The position numbers and the translations under genes are program-made. A DNA stretch of 43,374 bases from Oscillospiraceae bacterium (GTDB taxonomy: Bacteria; Bacillota; Clostridia; Oscillospirales; Ruminococcaceae): assembly GCA_024404875.1 (NCBI GenBank), contig JAKSPK010000017.1, positions 1 through 43,374 on the forward strand. The letters are read 5' to 3'. This document shows, in pieces, positions 32,399 through 41,465 of the stretch (position 1 is its first letter; each line of letters begins with the position of its first letter). The notes beneath the pieces are model-generated. The model was not told the origin of the DNA, did not search any database, and saw only the letters and a list, made by a program, of their open reading frames with translations.

Positions 32399-33145
32399 AT
32401 GGTATCAATCAAAAGCAAATCCGATGTCGAAAAAATGCTGGAGGCGGGAAAGATCGCTGCGAATGCACTGAATGTCGTTGAGCAGAAGCTCCGCCCCGGC
32501 ATGACGACAAAGGATATCGACAAGATCGTGGATCATGAGATCCGCCGGCACGGTGCCATTCCGAACTTTTACAAGCTCTACGGCTTTCCGGGAAGTGCCT
32601 GCGTTTCGGTGAATGAGGAAGTGATCCACGGGATCCCCGGCGGCCGGCGCATCAACGAGGGCGATATTGTCAGCGTTGATCTCGGCGCGAGATACAAGGG
32701 CTGGAACAGCGATACCTGCTTTACCTTCCCTGTCGGACAGGTCGCACCGGAGATCAGGCAGCTGCTGGAGGACACCAACGCGAGCCTCTATGCGGCGATC
32801 GAGGCGGCACAGGCTGGAGCAAGAATCGGCGATGTTTCCCACACAGTTGAGGAATACTGCCGGGCAAAAGGCTACGGAATTGTCCAGAATTACTGCGGCC
32901 ACGGAATTGGTAAGGAGGTCCATGAGGATCCCGAGATTCCGAACCACGGCAAGGCAGGTCACGGAATGCGGCTTGTTGAGGGCATGACCGTTTGCATCGA
33001 GCCGATGATTAACCTCAAAGGAGATGGTGTTCATACCATGCCGAACGGCTGGACTGTCGTGACAGACAGTGGCTCATGGTCGGCACATTTTGAACACATG
33101 ATCCTGATTACGGCAAACGGCCCCGTCATCATGACAAAGCGGTGA
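32399..33145 (+). CDS. map: Methionine aminopeptidase, type I
   Basis: A 248-residue enzyme that removes the initiator methionine from new proteins. The five metal ligands are present: Asp94, Asp105, His168, Glu201 and Glu232, in VSVDLGARYKGWNSDTC, NYCGHGIGKEVHE, CIEPMI and FEHMI. The ATG at 32399 is ten bases after the adk stop with only a weak GAGGG upstream; the longer in-frame start inside adk adds non-homologous residues. Confidence 0.97.
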   Translation: MVSIKSKSDVEKMLEAGKIAANALNVVEQKLRPGMTTKDIDKIVDHEIRRHGAIPNFYKLYGFPGSACVSVNEEVIHGIPGGRRINEGDIVSVDLGARYKGWNSDTCFTFPVGQVAPEIRQLLEDTNASLYAAIEAAQAGARIGDVSHTVEEYCRAKGYGIVQNYCGHGIGKEVHEDPEIPNHGKAGHGMRLVEGMTVCIEPMINLKGDGVHTMPNGWTVVTDSGSWSAHFEHMILITANGPVIMTKR

Positions 33146-33150
33146 ATGCA

Positions 33151-33471
33151 ATGGAAAGATGGCTGGCTGAGTCCGGAATGATCGTCCGGGCAAAAGCGGG
33201 CAGAGACAGCGGCAGATTTTATGTCGTGGTCGAAGCTGAGGGCTCTGAGTTGCTGCTTGCGGACGGCAAGCGGCGGACGCTCGCAAACCCCAAGCGCAAA
33301 AATCCCGCTCATGTTCAGGCGACAAAACAGCGTGTCTCACTTGATGCGCTGACCGATAAAAAGCTCCGTGAAACGCTGAAGCCGCTCAATGATGCGGTCT
33401 CAGCTCCAAAAACCAAACCGAATCAAATCCGCAAGGAGGTCATCGACGATGTCGAAGCAGGATGTAATTGA
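33151..33471 (+). CDS. KOW-domain RNA-binding protein
   Basis: A 106-residue protein resembling the KOW/L14e-like proteins usually found between map and infA in Clostridia. The N-terminal half holds a short KOW-type stretch ([19 protein letters not shown], then [18 protein letters not shown]), the second half is basic ([17 protein letters not shown]). Likely ribosome- or RNA-associated; no enzyme motif. ATG at 33151 is chosen with GGTG six bases before it; a GTG at 33142 overlapping the map stop is the alternative. Its last 23 bases overlap the start of infA. Confidence 0.85.
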   Translation: MERWLAESGMIVRAKAGRDSGRFYVVVEAEGSELLLADGKRRTLANPKRKNPAHVQATKQRVSLDALTDKKLRETLKPLNDAVSAPKTKPNQIRKEVIDDVEAGCN

Positions 33472-33667
33472 AGTAGAAGGCGTGGTCATTGATGCCCTGC
33501 CGAATGCAATGTTCAAGGTTGAGCTGAGCAACAGCCATGTGATCCTTGCACATATTTCCGGCAAGCTGAGAACGAACTATATCCGAATCGTCCCCGGTGA
33601 CCATGTTACAGTTGAGATATCGCCCTACGATCTGACAAAGGGCAGAATCACCTGGCGCTCCAAATAA
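33449..33667 (+). CDS. infA: Translation initiation factor IF-1
   Basis: A 72-residue OB-fold protein that blocks the A site during initiation. [60 protein letters not shown] match the family from end to end. The ATG at 33449 follows AAGGAGG and lies inside the preceding KOW gene in another frame; in-frame sequence upstream of this ATG is KOW-gene shadow. Confidence 0.98.
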   Translation: MSKQDVIEVEGVVIDALPNAMFKVELSNSHVILAHISGKLRTNYIRIVPGDHVTVEISPYDLTKGRITWRSK

Positions 33668-33814
<147 letters not shown>

Positions 33815-33846
33815 TACCCTGCGCATTTGGAGGTGTAATTAGGAAA

Positions 33847-34215
33847 ATGGCTAGAATCGCTGGTGTTGACCTCCCGAAGAATAAGCGTGTTGAGATCGGT
33901 CTCACATATATCTTCGGTATCGGTCGTACGACGGCAACCAAGATTCTCAAGGAAACCGGTATCAATCCGGATACGAGAGTCAAGGATCTTACCGAAACCG
34001 ATGTCGCAGCGCTGCGTGCGTACATTGATGAGCATTGCATCGTAGAGGGCGATAAGCGCCGTCAGATTGCAATGGATATCAAGCGTCTCGTTGATATCGG
34101 CTGCTATCGCGGTGTTCGTCACCGCAAGGGTCTGCCTGTCAGAGGACAGCGCACAAAGACCAACGCAAGAACGCGCAAGGGTCCGGCAAAGACCATTGCG
34201 AATAAGAAGAAGTAA
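33847..34215 (+). CDS. rpsM: 30S ribosomal protein S13
   Basis: A 122-residue 30S head protein that contacts the P-site tRNA and L5. [75 protein letters not shown] are family signatures, including the basic C-terminal tail. First r-protein of the alpha-operon part. ATG after TTGGAGG, at a rather long spacing. Confidence 0.98.
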   Translation: MARIAGVDLPKNKRVEIGLTYIFGIGRTTATKILKETGINPDTRVKDLTETDVAALRAYIDEHCIVEGDKRRQIAMDIKRLVDIGCYRGVRHRKGLPVRGQRTKTNARTRKGPAKTIANKKK

Positions 34216-34229
34216 GGAGGGACTGTATC

Positions 34230-34631
34230 TTGGCACAGCAGAAGAAAAAGGTTACCACGGTCAGACGCCGCAGAGAGCGTAAGAACATCGAGAATGGCGC
34301 GGTGCATATTCAGTCCACGTTCAATAACACCATCGTGACGATCACCGATACGCAGGGCAATGCGATCTCGTGGGCTTCCGCCGGTGAGCTCGGCTTCCGC
34401 GGCTCGAAGAAATCCACACCGTTCGCAGCTCAGAGCGCTGCGGAGACCGCTGCTAGAGCAGCAATGGAGCACGGTCTCAAGACTGTTGAGGTCTATGTCA
34501 ACGGTCCCGGCTCCGGTAGAGAGGCTGCCATCCGTGCACTTCAGACCGTCGGTCTCGAAGTCCGCATGATCAAGGATGTTACCCCGATCCCGCACAACGG
34601 CTGCCGTCCTCCGAAGAGAAGACGTGTATAA
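34230..34631 (+). CDS. rpsK: 30S ribosomal protein S11
   Basis: A 133-residue platform protein. [61 protein letters not shown] and [18 protein letters not shown] are family signatures; the last includes the conserved Asn-Gly that can be isomerised to isoaspartate in E. coli. The start is TTG (34230-34232) with AAGGAGG upstream. Confidence 0.98.
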   Translation: MAQQKKKVTTVRRRRERKNIENGAVHIQSTFNNTIVTITDTQGNAISWASAGELGFRGSKKSTPFAAQSAAETAARAAMEHGLKTVEVYVNGPGSGREAAIRALQTVGLEVRMIKDVTPIPHNGCRPPKRRRV

Positions 34632-34652
34632 TTTATTGGAGGTGAATGAAAG

Positions 34653-35252
34653 ATGGCAGTACAGAAAGAACCGATCCTGAAGAAGTGCAGAACGCTCGGC
34701 ATCAGCCCGGCGGTCATGGGCGTTTCTAAGAAGGACTCCAACCGCTTCCAGAGCGCAAATAACCGTAAGAAGATTTCTGAATACGGTATGCAGCTCAAGG
34801 AGAAGCAGAAGCTCAAGTTTATTTACGGTATGCTCGAAAAGCAGTTCAGACACTACTTTGAGCTGGCTTCCAAGATGGAGGGCAAGACCGGTGATAACCT
34901 CATCACCTGCCTCGAATCCAGACTGGACAATGTTGTCTTCCGCATGGGTCTGGCACTGACCAGACGCGAGGCGAGACAGCTCGTCGCTCACGCGCATTAC
35001 ACCGTCAATGGTCAGAAGGTCAATATCGCTTCCTATCGTGTAAAGGTTGGCGATGTGATCGCACTGCGCGAGAAGGACAGAACCTCTGAGAAGTTCAAGG
35101 CAACTGTCGAAGCAACTGCTGATAGAGTTGTTCCGCTCTGGCTGGAGGCAAAGAAGGATGACTTCTCTGCAACCGTCACGCGTATGCCTTCTGCAGACGA
35201 TATCGAGTACGAAGCACAAACGCACCTCATCGTTGAGTTGTATTCCAAGTAA
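34653..35252 (+). CDS. rpsD: 30S ribosomal protein S4, zinc-free type
   Basis: A 199-residue 16S-binding protein at the mRNA entrance; represses the alpha operon in E. coli and its own gene in B. subtilis. YGMQLKEKQKLKFIYGMLEKQFRHYFE and the S4 domain RLDNVVFRMGLALTRREARQLVAHAHYTVNGQKV are clear. Only one cysteine (Cys12) occurs in the N-terminal region, so the usual zinc knuckle is missing (the C-minus form). Here rpsD lies in the operon, unlike in B. subtilis. ATG after TTGGAGGTG. Confidence 0.97.
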   Translation: MAVQKEPILKKCRTLGISPAVMGVSKKDSNRFQSANNRKKISEYGMQLKEKQKLKFIYGMLEKQFRHYFELASKMEGKTGDNLITCLESRLDNVVFRMGLALTRREARQLVAHAHYTVNGQKVNIASYRVKVGDVIALREKDRTSEKFKATVEATADRVVPLWLEAKKDDFSATVTRMPSADDIEYEAQTHLIVELYSK

Positions 35253-35253
35253 T

Positions 35254-35290
35254 TTCAGGCAAATCCTGAACGGCATGGGGCTGCTGCCCC
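35254..35290 (+). repeat. Tandem hairpins between rpsD and rpoA
   Basis: TTCAGG-CAAAT-CCTGAA (35254-35270) begins one base after the rpsD stop, followed by GGGGC-TGCT-GCCCC (35277-35290). Both stems are perfect; no T-run follows. Confidence 0.65.
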
Positions 35291-35327
35291 GGCCGACCAC
35301 AACTGATTGCACAACAGGAGGGTATTT

Positions 35328-36284
35328 ATGCTGAAAATGGAAAAGCCGGAAATTGAGACGAAAGAACTGCACGGCGACGGCAAATACGGCAAATTCGAGA
35401 TTCGTCCGCTGCCGCGCGGCTACGGCATCACGATCGGTAACAGTCTCAGAAGGATTCTGCTCTCCTCACTGCCCGGCGTGGCAGTTTATGCCGTCAAGAT
35501 CGACGGTGTTCATCACGAGCTCTCAACCATCCCCGGTGTCAAGGAGGATGTCACCGAAATCATCCTTGCGATCAAGGGTCTGACCGCGAAGCTGTACGGT
35601 GACGGCCCGAAGACCATGTATATTGACGCCCAGGGTGAATGTGAGGTCACCGCTGCTGATATCCAGATGGATTCTGAGGTCGAGATCCTGCCGCCGTATC
35701 CGCACATTGCGACGATCGGCAAGGGCGCAAAGCTTGAAATGCAGATCATGCTCGATCGCGGCAGAGGTTATGTTTCCGCGGAGCGCAACAAGCAGACTCG
35801 CCAGAATCTGCCGCTGGATGTCATTACCGTGGATAGTATCTACACCCCGGTTCTGAAGGTCAACTATAAGGTCGAGGATACAAGACTCGGCCAGGTCACA
35901 GACTATGACAAGCTCACGATTGAGGTCTGGACGGACGGCACCGTCGGCGCGAACGATGCGCTCTCGCAGGCGGCAAGCCTCCTGACAGAGTATCTCCAGC
36001 TCTTTGTCAATCTCTCGGATGAAAAGGTCTCTGAGCCTGTTCTCCAGGATACGACAGACGGCGGACAGGAGAAGAAGCTCGAAACTACGATCGAGGAGCT
36101 GGATCTCTCGGTGCGTTCATTCAACTGCCTGAAGCGTGCCGGCATCAATACAGTTGCTGATTTGATCAGCCGGTCTGAGGACGAGATGATGAAGGTCAGA
36201 AACCTCGGCAGAAAATCGTTTGATGAGGTCAAGGAAAAGCTCCAGTCTCTGGGCTTCGACCTTAGTTCGGACGAAAACGACTAA
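35328..36284 (+). CDS. rpoA: RNA polymerase subunit alpha
   Basis: A 318-residue subunit. The N-terminal assembly domain (about 1-230) shows [43 protein letters not shown] and [19 protein letters not shown] [18 protein letters not shown]; after an acidic linker, the C-terminal DNA-binding domain (about 250-318) shows [22 protein letters not shown] and [22 protein letters not shown] at 35328 has AGGAGGG five bases upstream; a second ATG three codons in is too far. Confidence 0.98.
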   Translation: MLKMEKPEIETKELHGDGKYGKFEIRPLPRGYGITIGNSLRRILLSSLPGVAVYAVKIDGVHHELSTIPGVKEDVTEIILAIKGLTAKLYGDGPKTMYIDAQGECEVTAADIQMDSEVEILPPYPHIATIGKGAKLEMQIMLDRGRGYVSAERNKQTRQNLPLDVITVDSIYTPVLKVNYKVEDTRLGQVTDYDKLTIEVWTDGTVGANDALSQAASLLTEYLQLFVNLSDEKVSEPVLQDTTDGGQEKKLETTIEELDLSVRSFNCLKRAGINTVADLISRSEDEMMKVRNLGRKSFDEVKEKLQSLGFDLSSDEND

Positions 36285-36291
36285 TTCCCGT

Positions 36292-36322
36292 ATCCGGTGC
36301 TCCCTCAAATGGGCGGCCGGAT
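36292..36322 (+). repeat. Hairpin between rpoA and rplQ
   Basis: ATCCGG (36292-36297) pairs with CCGGAT (36317-36322), and inside it CCC (36302-36304) pairs with GGG (36311-36313) around TCAAAT. It fills the 61-base gap; no T-run follows. Confidence 0.55.
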
Positions 36323-36345
36323 GGATATAAAAGGAGTGAAACACA

Positions 36346-36708
36346 ATGGCGGGTTCCAGAAAGCTCGGCAGAGCCACGGATCACAGAAAGGCAATGCTTC
36401 GCGGCATGGTGACCTATCTGTTAGAAAACGGACAGATCGAGACTACCGAAACCAGAGCGAAGGAAGTTCGTTCGATGGCAGAGAAGATGATTACCATTGC
36501 AAAGGGGATTACCGGCAGCGATGCCGCTGCTGATCTCCACCTGAAGCGTCAGGTCTTTGCCTATGTGACGAAGGAGAGCGTCGCAAAGAAGCTCTTTGAT
36601 GAGATCGCACCGAAGTATGCGGATCGAAACGGCGGCTACACCAAGATCGTCAAGATCGGCCCGCGCCGCGGCGATGCAGCTGAAATGGCTATCATTTCGC
36701 TGGTCTGA
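36346..36708 (+). CDS. rplQ: 50S ribosomal protein L17
   Basis: A 120-residue protein at the tunnel exit. [38 protein letters not shown] is the family N-terminus, and [25 protein letters not shown] the C-terminus. Full length. ATG after AAAGGAG. Last gene of the ribosomal block; the perfect terminator follows after about 35 bases. Confidence 0.98.
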   Translation: MAGSRKLGRATDHRKAMLRGMVTYLLENGQIETTETRAKEVRSMAEKMITIAKGITGSDAAADLHLKRQVFAYVTKESVAKKLFDEIAPKYADRNGGYTKIVKIGPRRGDAAEMAIISLV

Positions 36709-36742
36709 TCTCTTTCGGATATTCCGAACAATATGATTTCAG

Positions 36743-36779
36743 AAGACTGCGCAGTCTGTTGCTGCGCAGTCTTTTATTG
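36743..36779 (+). terminator. Terminator of the ribosomal superoperon
   Basis: AAGACTGCGCAG (36743-36754) pairs perfectly with CTGCGCAGTCTT (36762-36773) around a seven-base loop, followed by TTATT. The A-rich 5' flank could let it act on the minus strand too. It ends transcription after rplQ. Confidence 0.9.
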
Positions 36780-36923
36780 ATATATCAACGATCTGCTGAA
36801 GATAACGGCTTGGAATGATTCTTCAGGATTTCGTTGATAGATCAATTTTTCATGGTGGAGAATGACAAATTCACCGATTGCATATTATATATCGCGCAGA
36901 TGTATAAAGCAGGCTCTGCAGAC

Positions 36924-36953
36924 TTGCATGATATGCTTAACCCTGTGTATAAT
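36924..36953 (+). promoter_or_regulatory. Promoter of the M23 peptidase gene
   Basis: TTGCAT (36924-36929), an 18-base spacer and consensus TATAAT (36948-36953), about 35 bases before the ATG, with AGGAGG in between. The extended -10 base pattern is not exact here. Confidence 0.75.
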
Positions 36954-36987
36954 ATATTAAGAACAAACAGAAACTACAGGAGGCAAA

Positions 36988-38607
36988 ATGAAAAAGATAA
37001 ATATACCGCCGCAGCTTTCCGTCAGGCTGCAAACGGCCAGTAGGATCCTGTCGCTGCCGCTGCGTGCTATAGGGTTGCTGCTCGGCGATTTGATTTATCT
37101 GCTCGTCAAGTCCGTCGGAGTCGGGATTCGCGGGATTTGTGGATTTTTCCGCAGACGGCAAGCTGCTGCGGAGAATGCCGTTCGGCAATACCGCACGAAG
37201 CGTTCTATACTGCATCTGCTTGGAAGCGTGGTTGCCGGAGAAAGCGGAATTCTGCGGACTGTGCTGCGCTTTGCTGTGCCGCTGACCAGCTGCGCATTGC
37301 TTTGGACGGTCGTGCAGCAGGGGATGCACCAGCAATACGGCGTTGCGGTCGCTGTGGACGGTAAAATGCTCGGCATTATTGAGAATGAATCTGCCTATAT
37401 GGAAGCGGAGGAGATCGTTCGGCGGCGGCTTGATTCGGCGGAGGATGCGGAGCAGGTTGATTTTTCACGGCGTTTTCAGCTACAGCGGCTCAGCGCTTCG
37501 GATATGCTTCTGACAGCCGGTCAGCTCGCTGAGCTGATGATGCAGAATGCTGGCATTGAGCTGACGGAGGGTTACGGTGTTTATGTTAATGATGTGCTGC
37601 AAGGGGTTGTGACTGAAACGCATCCGATCGAGGCTGCCATGACGCGGCAGCTCAGTGCCTTCTGCAACAAGCTCGGCGAGGATGCAGAGCAGGTGCATTA
37701 TGCAGATACGGTACGCTACGAATTCGGGCTGTTCCCATCGGAGCGTTTCACAGATGCACAGAAACTTGCAAATAAGCTGACGGCAGTGACGCATTCAACA
37801 CGCATTTATACGGCGGTTTCCGGTGATACAGTAAAATCCGTCGCAGCGCGGTTCTCGGTCACGCAGGAGGAGCTGTATGCGCTGAATGACGAGCTGCCTG
37901 TGATTATCCCGTACGGCCGCAAGATTACAGTGCCGGTCACAGTGCATTATATGCCAATCGTATATACGCGCCGCGTGAATGCACTAGCGATGATTGATTT
38001 TGATACTGTGCGGACGGAGACCAATTCGCTGCCGGAGGGCAGGGAAGAAGTCATCATGCGCGGTACCAAGGGTGAGCGTCGGAATCATCAGGTTATCACA
38101 TATACAGACGGCGTACAAACCGCTGTTGAAACAGTGCGCTCCGTGCTGACCGTCAAGCCAATCGACAGAGAGATTGCGGTCGGTACATTCAAGGCTCAGC
38201 CCTACAGCACGGATACCGTGATCGACGGGATCGGCAAATATGTCTGGCCGGTGGATGGCGGAAGGATCACCTGTCCGTTCGGCAGTGCGGGAGGTCATAT
38301 CGGACTTGACATCGGCGCGGCGGAGTATTCGGAAATCTATGCGGCAGACGGCGGTGTGGTGCAGTATGCAGGCTGGGAGCCAGGCTACGGCAATTTCGTA
38401 ATTCTGTTGCATGATGACGGCTATCAGACGGTTTACGGACACTGTGTCGAGCTTCTTGTTAATCCGGGACTTCAGGTTCAGAGGGGCGATGTGATCGCGC
38501 TGGTAGGCAGTACCGGCGATTCGACTGGGCCGCATCTGCATTTTGAGGTGCGCGAGAACGGTGTGCGTGTCGATCCGGCGCTGTATCTGCGTGTCAATGC
38601 GGACTGA
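36988..38607 (+). CDS. Membrane-anchored LysM-G5-M23 peptidase
   Basis: A 539-residue cell-wall protein. Order: an amphipathic/hydrophobic N-terminal stretch (about 17-45), a basic linker, a membrane anchor (about 88-111, TVLRFAVPLTSCALLWTVV), a helical region, a LysM-type glycan-binding motif (about 271-318, YTAVSGDTVKSVAARFSV), a G5 domain (about 330-400), and an M23 zinc peptidase domain with ligands His437 and Asp441 (GGHIGLD), catalytic His485 (YGH) and His516-x-His518 (HLHFE). All catalytic residues are present, so it should cut peptidoglycan cross-bridges. It has its own promoter. SpoIIQ-like and wall-hydrolase roles are both possible; next to spoIIE the first is tempting but unproven. 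Confidence 0.92.
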   Translation: MKKINIPPQLSVRLQTASRILSLPLRAIGLLLGDLIYLLVKSVGVGIRGICGFFRRRQAAAENAVRQYRTKRSILHLLGSVVAGESGILRTVLRFAVPLTSCALLWTVVQQGMHQQYGVAVAVDGKMLGIIENESAYMEAEEIVRRRLDSAEDAEQVDFSRRFQLQRLSASDMLLTAGQLAELMMQNAGIELTEGYGVYVNDVLQGVVTETHPIEAAMTRQLSAFCNKLGEDAEQVHYADTVRYEFGLFPSERFTDAQKLANKLTAVTHSTRIYTAVSGDTVKSVAARFSVTQEELYALNDELPVIIPYGRKITVPVTVHYMPIVYTRRVNALAMIDFDTVRTETNSLPEGREEVIMRGTKGERRNHQVITYTDGVQTAVETVRSVLTVKPIDREIAVGTFKAQPYSTDTVIDGIGKYVWPVDGGRITCPFGSAGGHIGLDIGAAEYSEIYAADGGVVQYAGWEPGYGNFVILLHDDGYQTVYGHCVELLVNPGLQVQRGDVIALVGSTGDSTGPHLHFEVRENGVRVDPALYLRVNAD

Positions 38608-38708
38608 AATGAGAGAATGTGTTGTGATTGCAAACTGATAATTGTCTGCCGCGCTGACGGATGAAAATGCCAGCCAAACTGCCAAGGGAAAGTACCCCGC
38701 AGGGCTTC

Positions 38709-38744
38709 TTTTCGACACGAACCGCACGCGAGATGCGGTATAAT
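38709..38744 (+). promoter_or_regulatory. Spo0A-type promoter of the SpoIIE-family gene
   Basis: TATAAT at 38739-38744 has no consensus -35 at 17 bases. Instead TTTTCGACA (38709-38717) contains the Spo0A box TTCGACA (38711-38717), leaving 21-22 bases to the -10. B. subtilis spoIIG and spoIIE use sigma-A promoters with the same unusually long spacing and 0A boxes at the -35 region. The match is by eye. Confidence 0.6.
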
Positions 38745-38803
38745 GTTATCTGCATAGATTCAGACGGCGCATGACCGTCCGGATGAGAGAGGAAGGATGA
38801 CAT

Positions 38804-41041
38804 ATGATCGAATGGAAGTCACTGTGCGAAGAGCCGCGGGTGGCGGGTGCGTTAAGGATCGTCGGGAGTGCAGTGGGGGCGGGAATTCTGTCGCTGGCAG
38901 AATTCGGCGGGGTTCCGGTGCCGCTGAATACAGCGTTGGCGGCAGCAGTCTCGCCGGCCTGCGGGATCGCTGCGCTCGCCGGAACCGCCGGCGTATATGC
39001 GCTGACCGGTTTGCTGACGCGGCAGCTAGTGTACCTGTGTGGGATGGCGTTGGTTATCATTCTGCGCTGGCTGCTGAATGTCCGGCTTAGTCCGCGGACG
39101 GCGGCACTGCTCGCTGCCGGGAGTAATCTGCTCTCGGCAGTGATTTTTGCGCTTGCAGGCATGACCGGAGGCATGGAATGGATTCTTTGGGGCATAGGCA
39201 GCCTGTTTGCAGGGGGGATGGCCTTTTGTCTCCGGCAGGTGATTCTGCGTTTTGAGAGCGGCCTGCCGCTGCGGCTGCATGAGGGCGATGCGCTGAGCTT
39301 TTCGGTCTGCTATGTTTTGCTGGCTGGTGCGCTCTGTGCACTGCGGCTTCTGACGGTCAGCTTCGGCGAGATCCTTGCGGGATTCGTCGTACTGACCGCC
39401 GCAAAGCGTTACCGCATGACGGGCGGCGTGATCTGCGGAACCCTCTCTGCGTTTGCGCTCGTATTGGCGAGAGGGGAGACTGCCGGATATGCTGCATTGC
39501 TGCCTGCCGCCGGATTTGCCGCCGGCTGTCTCGCAGGTCATTCATCTATCCTTAGCCTGCTTGTGTTTCAGATGTTCGGCGTACTGAGTATGGTGCTGTC
39601 TGGCTGGAATGCACAGGTCGCAAATGCATTCATCGGCGGTGTGATCGGAGGACTGGCCTTTTTGCTGATGCCGGCAGTGCAGATCGCAGATACCTTTCTG
39701 CAATGGAACGATTCCGGTGCAGATCTTGCCGCATTGACCGGTGTTAGGCTGGAGTTTCTGTCTGATTCGATTGCGGGTGTGCGAGGATCGGCGGAGCGCA
39801 TCGCGAACATGATGGTGAAGAATCTGCCGCTGCCCGGACAGGCCGAGACCGTCTGTGAGACAGTATGCAGCAAATGCATCAGCCGCGCAATGTGTTGGGA
39901 CAAGGGGGATTCGGAGGCCTGTGAATGTTTCCGGAAGCTTTCAGCGGCGGATCTTTCAGAGACGCTCCGGGCACCGTTCGGATGTGTGCAGCCTGACCGC
40001 GTGACGCAGGCTTTTTCGCGTATCAAGCGGCAAAATGCTGTCACGAAAACGCTCGCTGCGCGGCTGCGGGAATCCCAGAAAATGCTTTTTACGCAAATGC
40101 GTATTACAGAGAGTCTGCTGCACGGCGCAGGCGCACAGTCCCGCAAAAGCTATCAGCGGGAGCTAACGCGCTATGTTTCGGATGTACTGGCAAAATTCAA
40201 GATCCCTGTGCAGGCCGCGGCTGTCTCGTCCGGTGAGAATCAGCGGATGCTGATCGAGCTGTATGCACCCGCGGATGTGCCGCTCGATGCAGTGCTGATC
40301 GCCGATCTGCTCAGCGATGCGCTGCAAAAACCGCTGCAGGTATGCGGAACAGACAAAGCAGGTGATGAGCAGCGTATGATCCTGTGCTCTGCGGGGGGAA
40401 TTGATGTCGCATCGGCGGCGGCGCAGTGCGCGGTGCATGAGGATGAGCCCTGCGGCGATTGCTGGGAAACATTCTCGGACGGAGAGGGTGCATATTATCT
40501 TGCAGTTTCGGACGGCATGGGCTCCGGCCGGAAAGCCGCGGTTGATGCAAAGATCGTGCTGTCGGATTTCCGTCAGCTTGTGCAGTCGGGGATGGACTGC
40601 CGTGCCGCTGCGGATATGGTCAATTCGATTATGCTGACCAAATCCGGCGAGGAGCGCTTTGCGACGCTCGATGTCGCGAAAATCAGCACAGACACTGCAT
40701 CGGTTACGCTGTACAAATACGGCGCGGGGCCGACCTTCATCCGGCACGGCGAACAGATCACTCTCTGCCAGGCGGCGACCGATCCGCTTGGCATCCTGCC
40801 GAATGTTGAGCCATATACGGCGGTGTTGGAGCTGGAGCGCGGCGACATGATTTTTTTGCTTTCAGACGGTGTGGATGATACGCTGTTCCCTTTTGTGCGG
40901 CAGCAGCTTCGCGAGGGCGGAGATCTGCAAACGATGGCGCATGCAGTTTGTGCAAAAGCACAGCGCGAATCCGGCGGTGCACCGCAGGACGATGTGACGG
41001 TTCTGGCCGCAGCGATCATAGATGCGGCAATCGACGAATGA
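38804..41041 (+). CDS. spoIIE: SpoIIE-family membrane protein phosphatase
   Basis: A 745-residue protein with about ten hydrophobic segments in the first 300 residues, a central cysteine-containing region (ETVCSKCISRAMCWD, about 355-370) and coiled helices, and a C-terminal PP2C-type phosphatase (about 540-740). Metal-binding motifs are SDGMGSGRKA (Asp570), LSDGVDD and DDVTVLAA. In B. subtilis SpoIIE (827 residues) dephosphorylates SpoIIAA, activating sigma-F in the forespore, and helps polar division. The domain order, central region and promoter all favour a true SpoIIE. ATG after GGAAGGA. Confidence 0.92.
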   Translation: MIEWKSLCEEPRVAGALRIVGSAVGAGILSLAEFGGVPVPLNTALAAAVSPACGIAALAGTAGVYALTGLLTRQLVYLCGMALVIILRWLLNVRLSPRTAALLAAGSNLLSAVIFALAGMTGGMEWILWGIGSLFAGGMAFCLRQVILRFESGLPLRLHEGDALSFSVCYVLLAGALCALRLLTVSFGEILAGFVVLTAAKRYRMTGGVICGTLSAFALVLARGETAGYAALLPAAGFAAGCLAGHSSILSLLVFQMFGVLSMVLSGWNAQVANAFIGGVIGGLAFLLMPAVQIADTFLQWNDSGADLAALTGVRLEFLSDSIAGVRGSAERIANMMVKNLPLPGQAETVCETVCSKCISRAMCWDKGDSEACECFRKLSAADLSETLRAPFGCVQPDRVTQAFSRIKRQNAVTKTLAARLRESQKMLFTQMRITESLLHGAGAQSRKSYQRELTRYVSDVLAKFKIPVQAAAVSSGENQRMLIELYAPADVPLDAVLIADLLSDALQKPLQVCGTDKAGDEQRMILCSAGGIDVASAAAQCAVHEDEPCGDCWETFSDGEGAYYLAVSDGMGSGRKAAVDAKIVLSDFRQLVQSGMDCRAAADMVNSIMLTKSGEERFATLDVAKISTDTASVTLYKYGAGPTFIRHGEQITLCQAATDPLGILPNVEPYTAVLELERGDMIFLLSDGVDDTLFPFVRQQLREGGDLQTMAHAVCAKAQRESGGAPQDDVTVLAAAIIDAAIDE

Positions 41042-41309
41042 TGCGCGGAACGGATCATTCTGTATTGTCTTGCAAAATGATGCACGGTTGTCGCTTGTGC
41101 GATTTACAGACAGTAATAATTGCAATACATACCACCAGCTGCATAAAAACAGAACGCTGCGGAGTGCAATTTCAATCTTGATTTTGTTTTGAATCATGGA
41201 ATAATACGCAAAAAATCATTCGTTATTTCTTAGTATGTTGTTAAGATGCACAAAATAAGACCGCGATTTTGTCTGACCTTACAAACTTTGAACGAAATTG
41301 CAAAAGTGC
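41042..41309 (+). other. Non-coding gap after spoIIE
   Basis: About 270 bases, A+T-richer than the genes, between spoIIE and the glgB promoter. No gene, clear terminator or other element was recognised; a short GCAC/GTGC stem about 45 bases after spoIIE is too weak to call. Confidence 0.6.
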
Positions 41310-41338
41310 TTGCAAGTTGCGGCATAATATGGTAAAAT
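41310..41338 (+). promoter_or_regulatory. Sigma-A promoter of glgB
   Basis: TTGCAA (41310-41315), a 17-base spacer and TAAAAT (41333-41338), with TGG directly before the -10 (extended -10). Transcription should start near 41345, leaving a 120-base structured leader. Confidence 0.8.
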
Positions 41339-41347
41339 GTATATAAG

Positions 41348-41452
41348 GCGTATAGGTTGTACTGCGGATTTTGCGCAGGATGCACCATACGCATTATTTG
41401 GTGCTACAATACATTATCCCCTGCGCCGACCGGATATCATTGTGGTGCAGGA
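41348..41452 (+). promoter_or_regulatory. Structured glgB leader with competing helices
   Basis: A 5' hairpin pairs GCGTAT-A-GGT (41348-41357) with ACC-ATACGC (41384-41392), topped by CTGCG (41362-41366) with CGCAG (41374-41378). Downstream, CCTGC (41420-41424) can pair with GCAGG (41447-41451) just before the ribosome binding site. The segment GCGCAG (41373-41378) can instead pair with CTGCGC (41421-41426), breaking both helices. This mutual exclusion is what an RNA switch looks like; no known class is recognised. Confidence 0.4.
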
Positions 41453-41465
41453 TTTGGAGGAGCAT

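Noticed and set aside
34119-35372. 417-codon and similar long antisense frames in the ribosomal block (also 23848-24984, 27850-28887)
   Set aside because: They run across several r-protein genes and their gaps on the opposite strand, lack start sites, and have the same shadow composition.
36834-37043. 69-codon frame before the M23 peptidase
   Set aside because: It covers the peptidase promoter and overlaps the peptidase start; no ribosome binding site before its ATG.
38660-38710. Terminator after the M23 peptidase (CCC/GGG hairpin followed by TTCTTTT)
   Set aside because: The stem is only three to six pairs with a bulge; too weak to call, and it overlaps the Spo0A-type promoter region.
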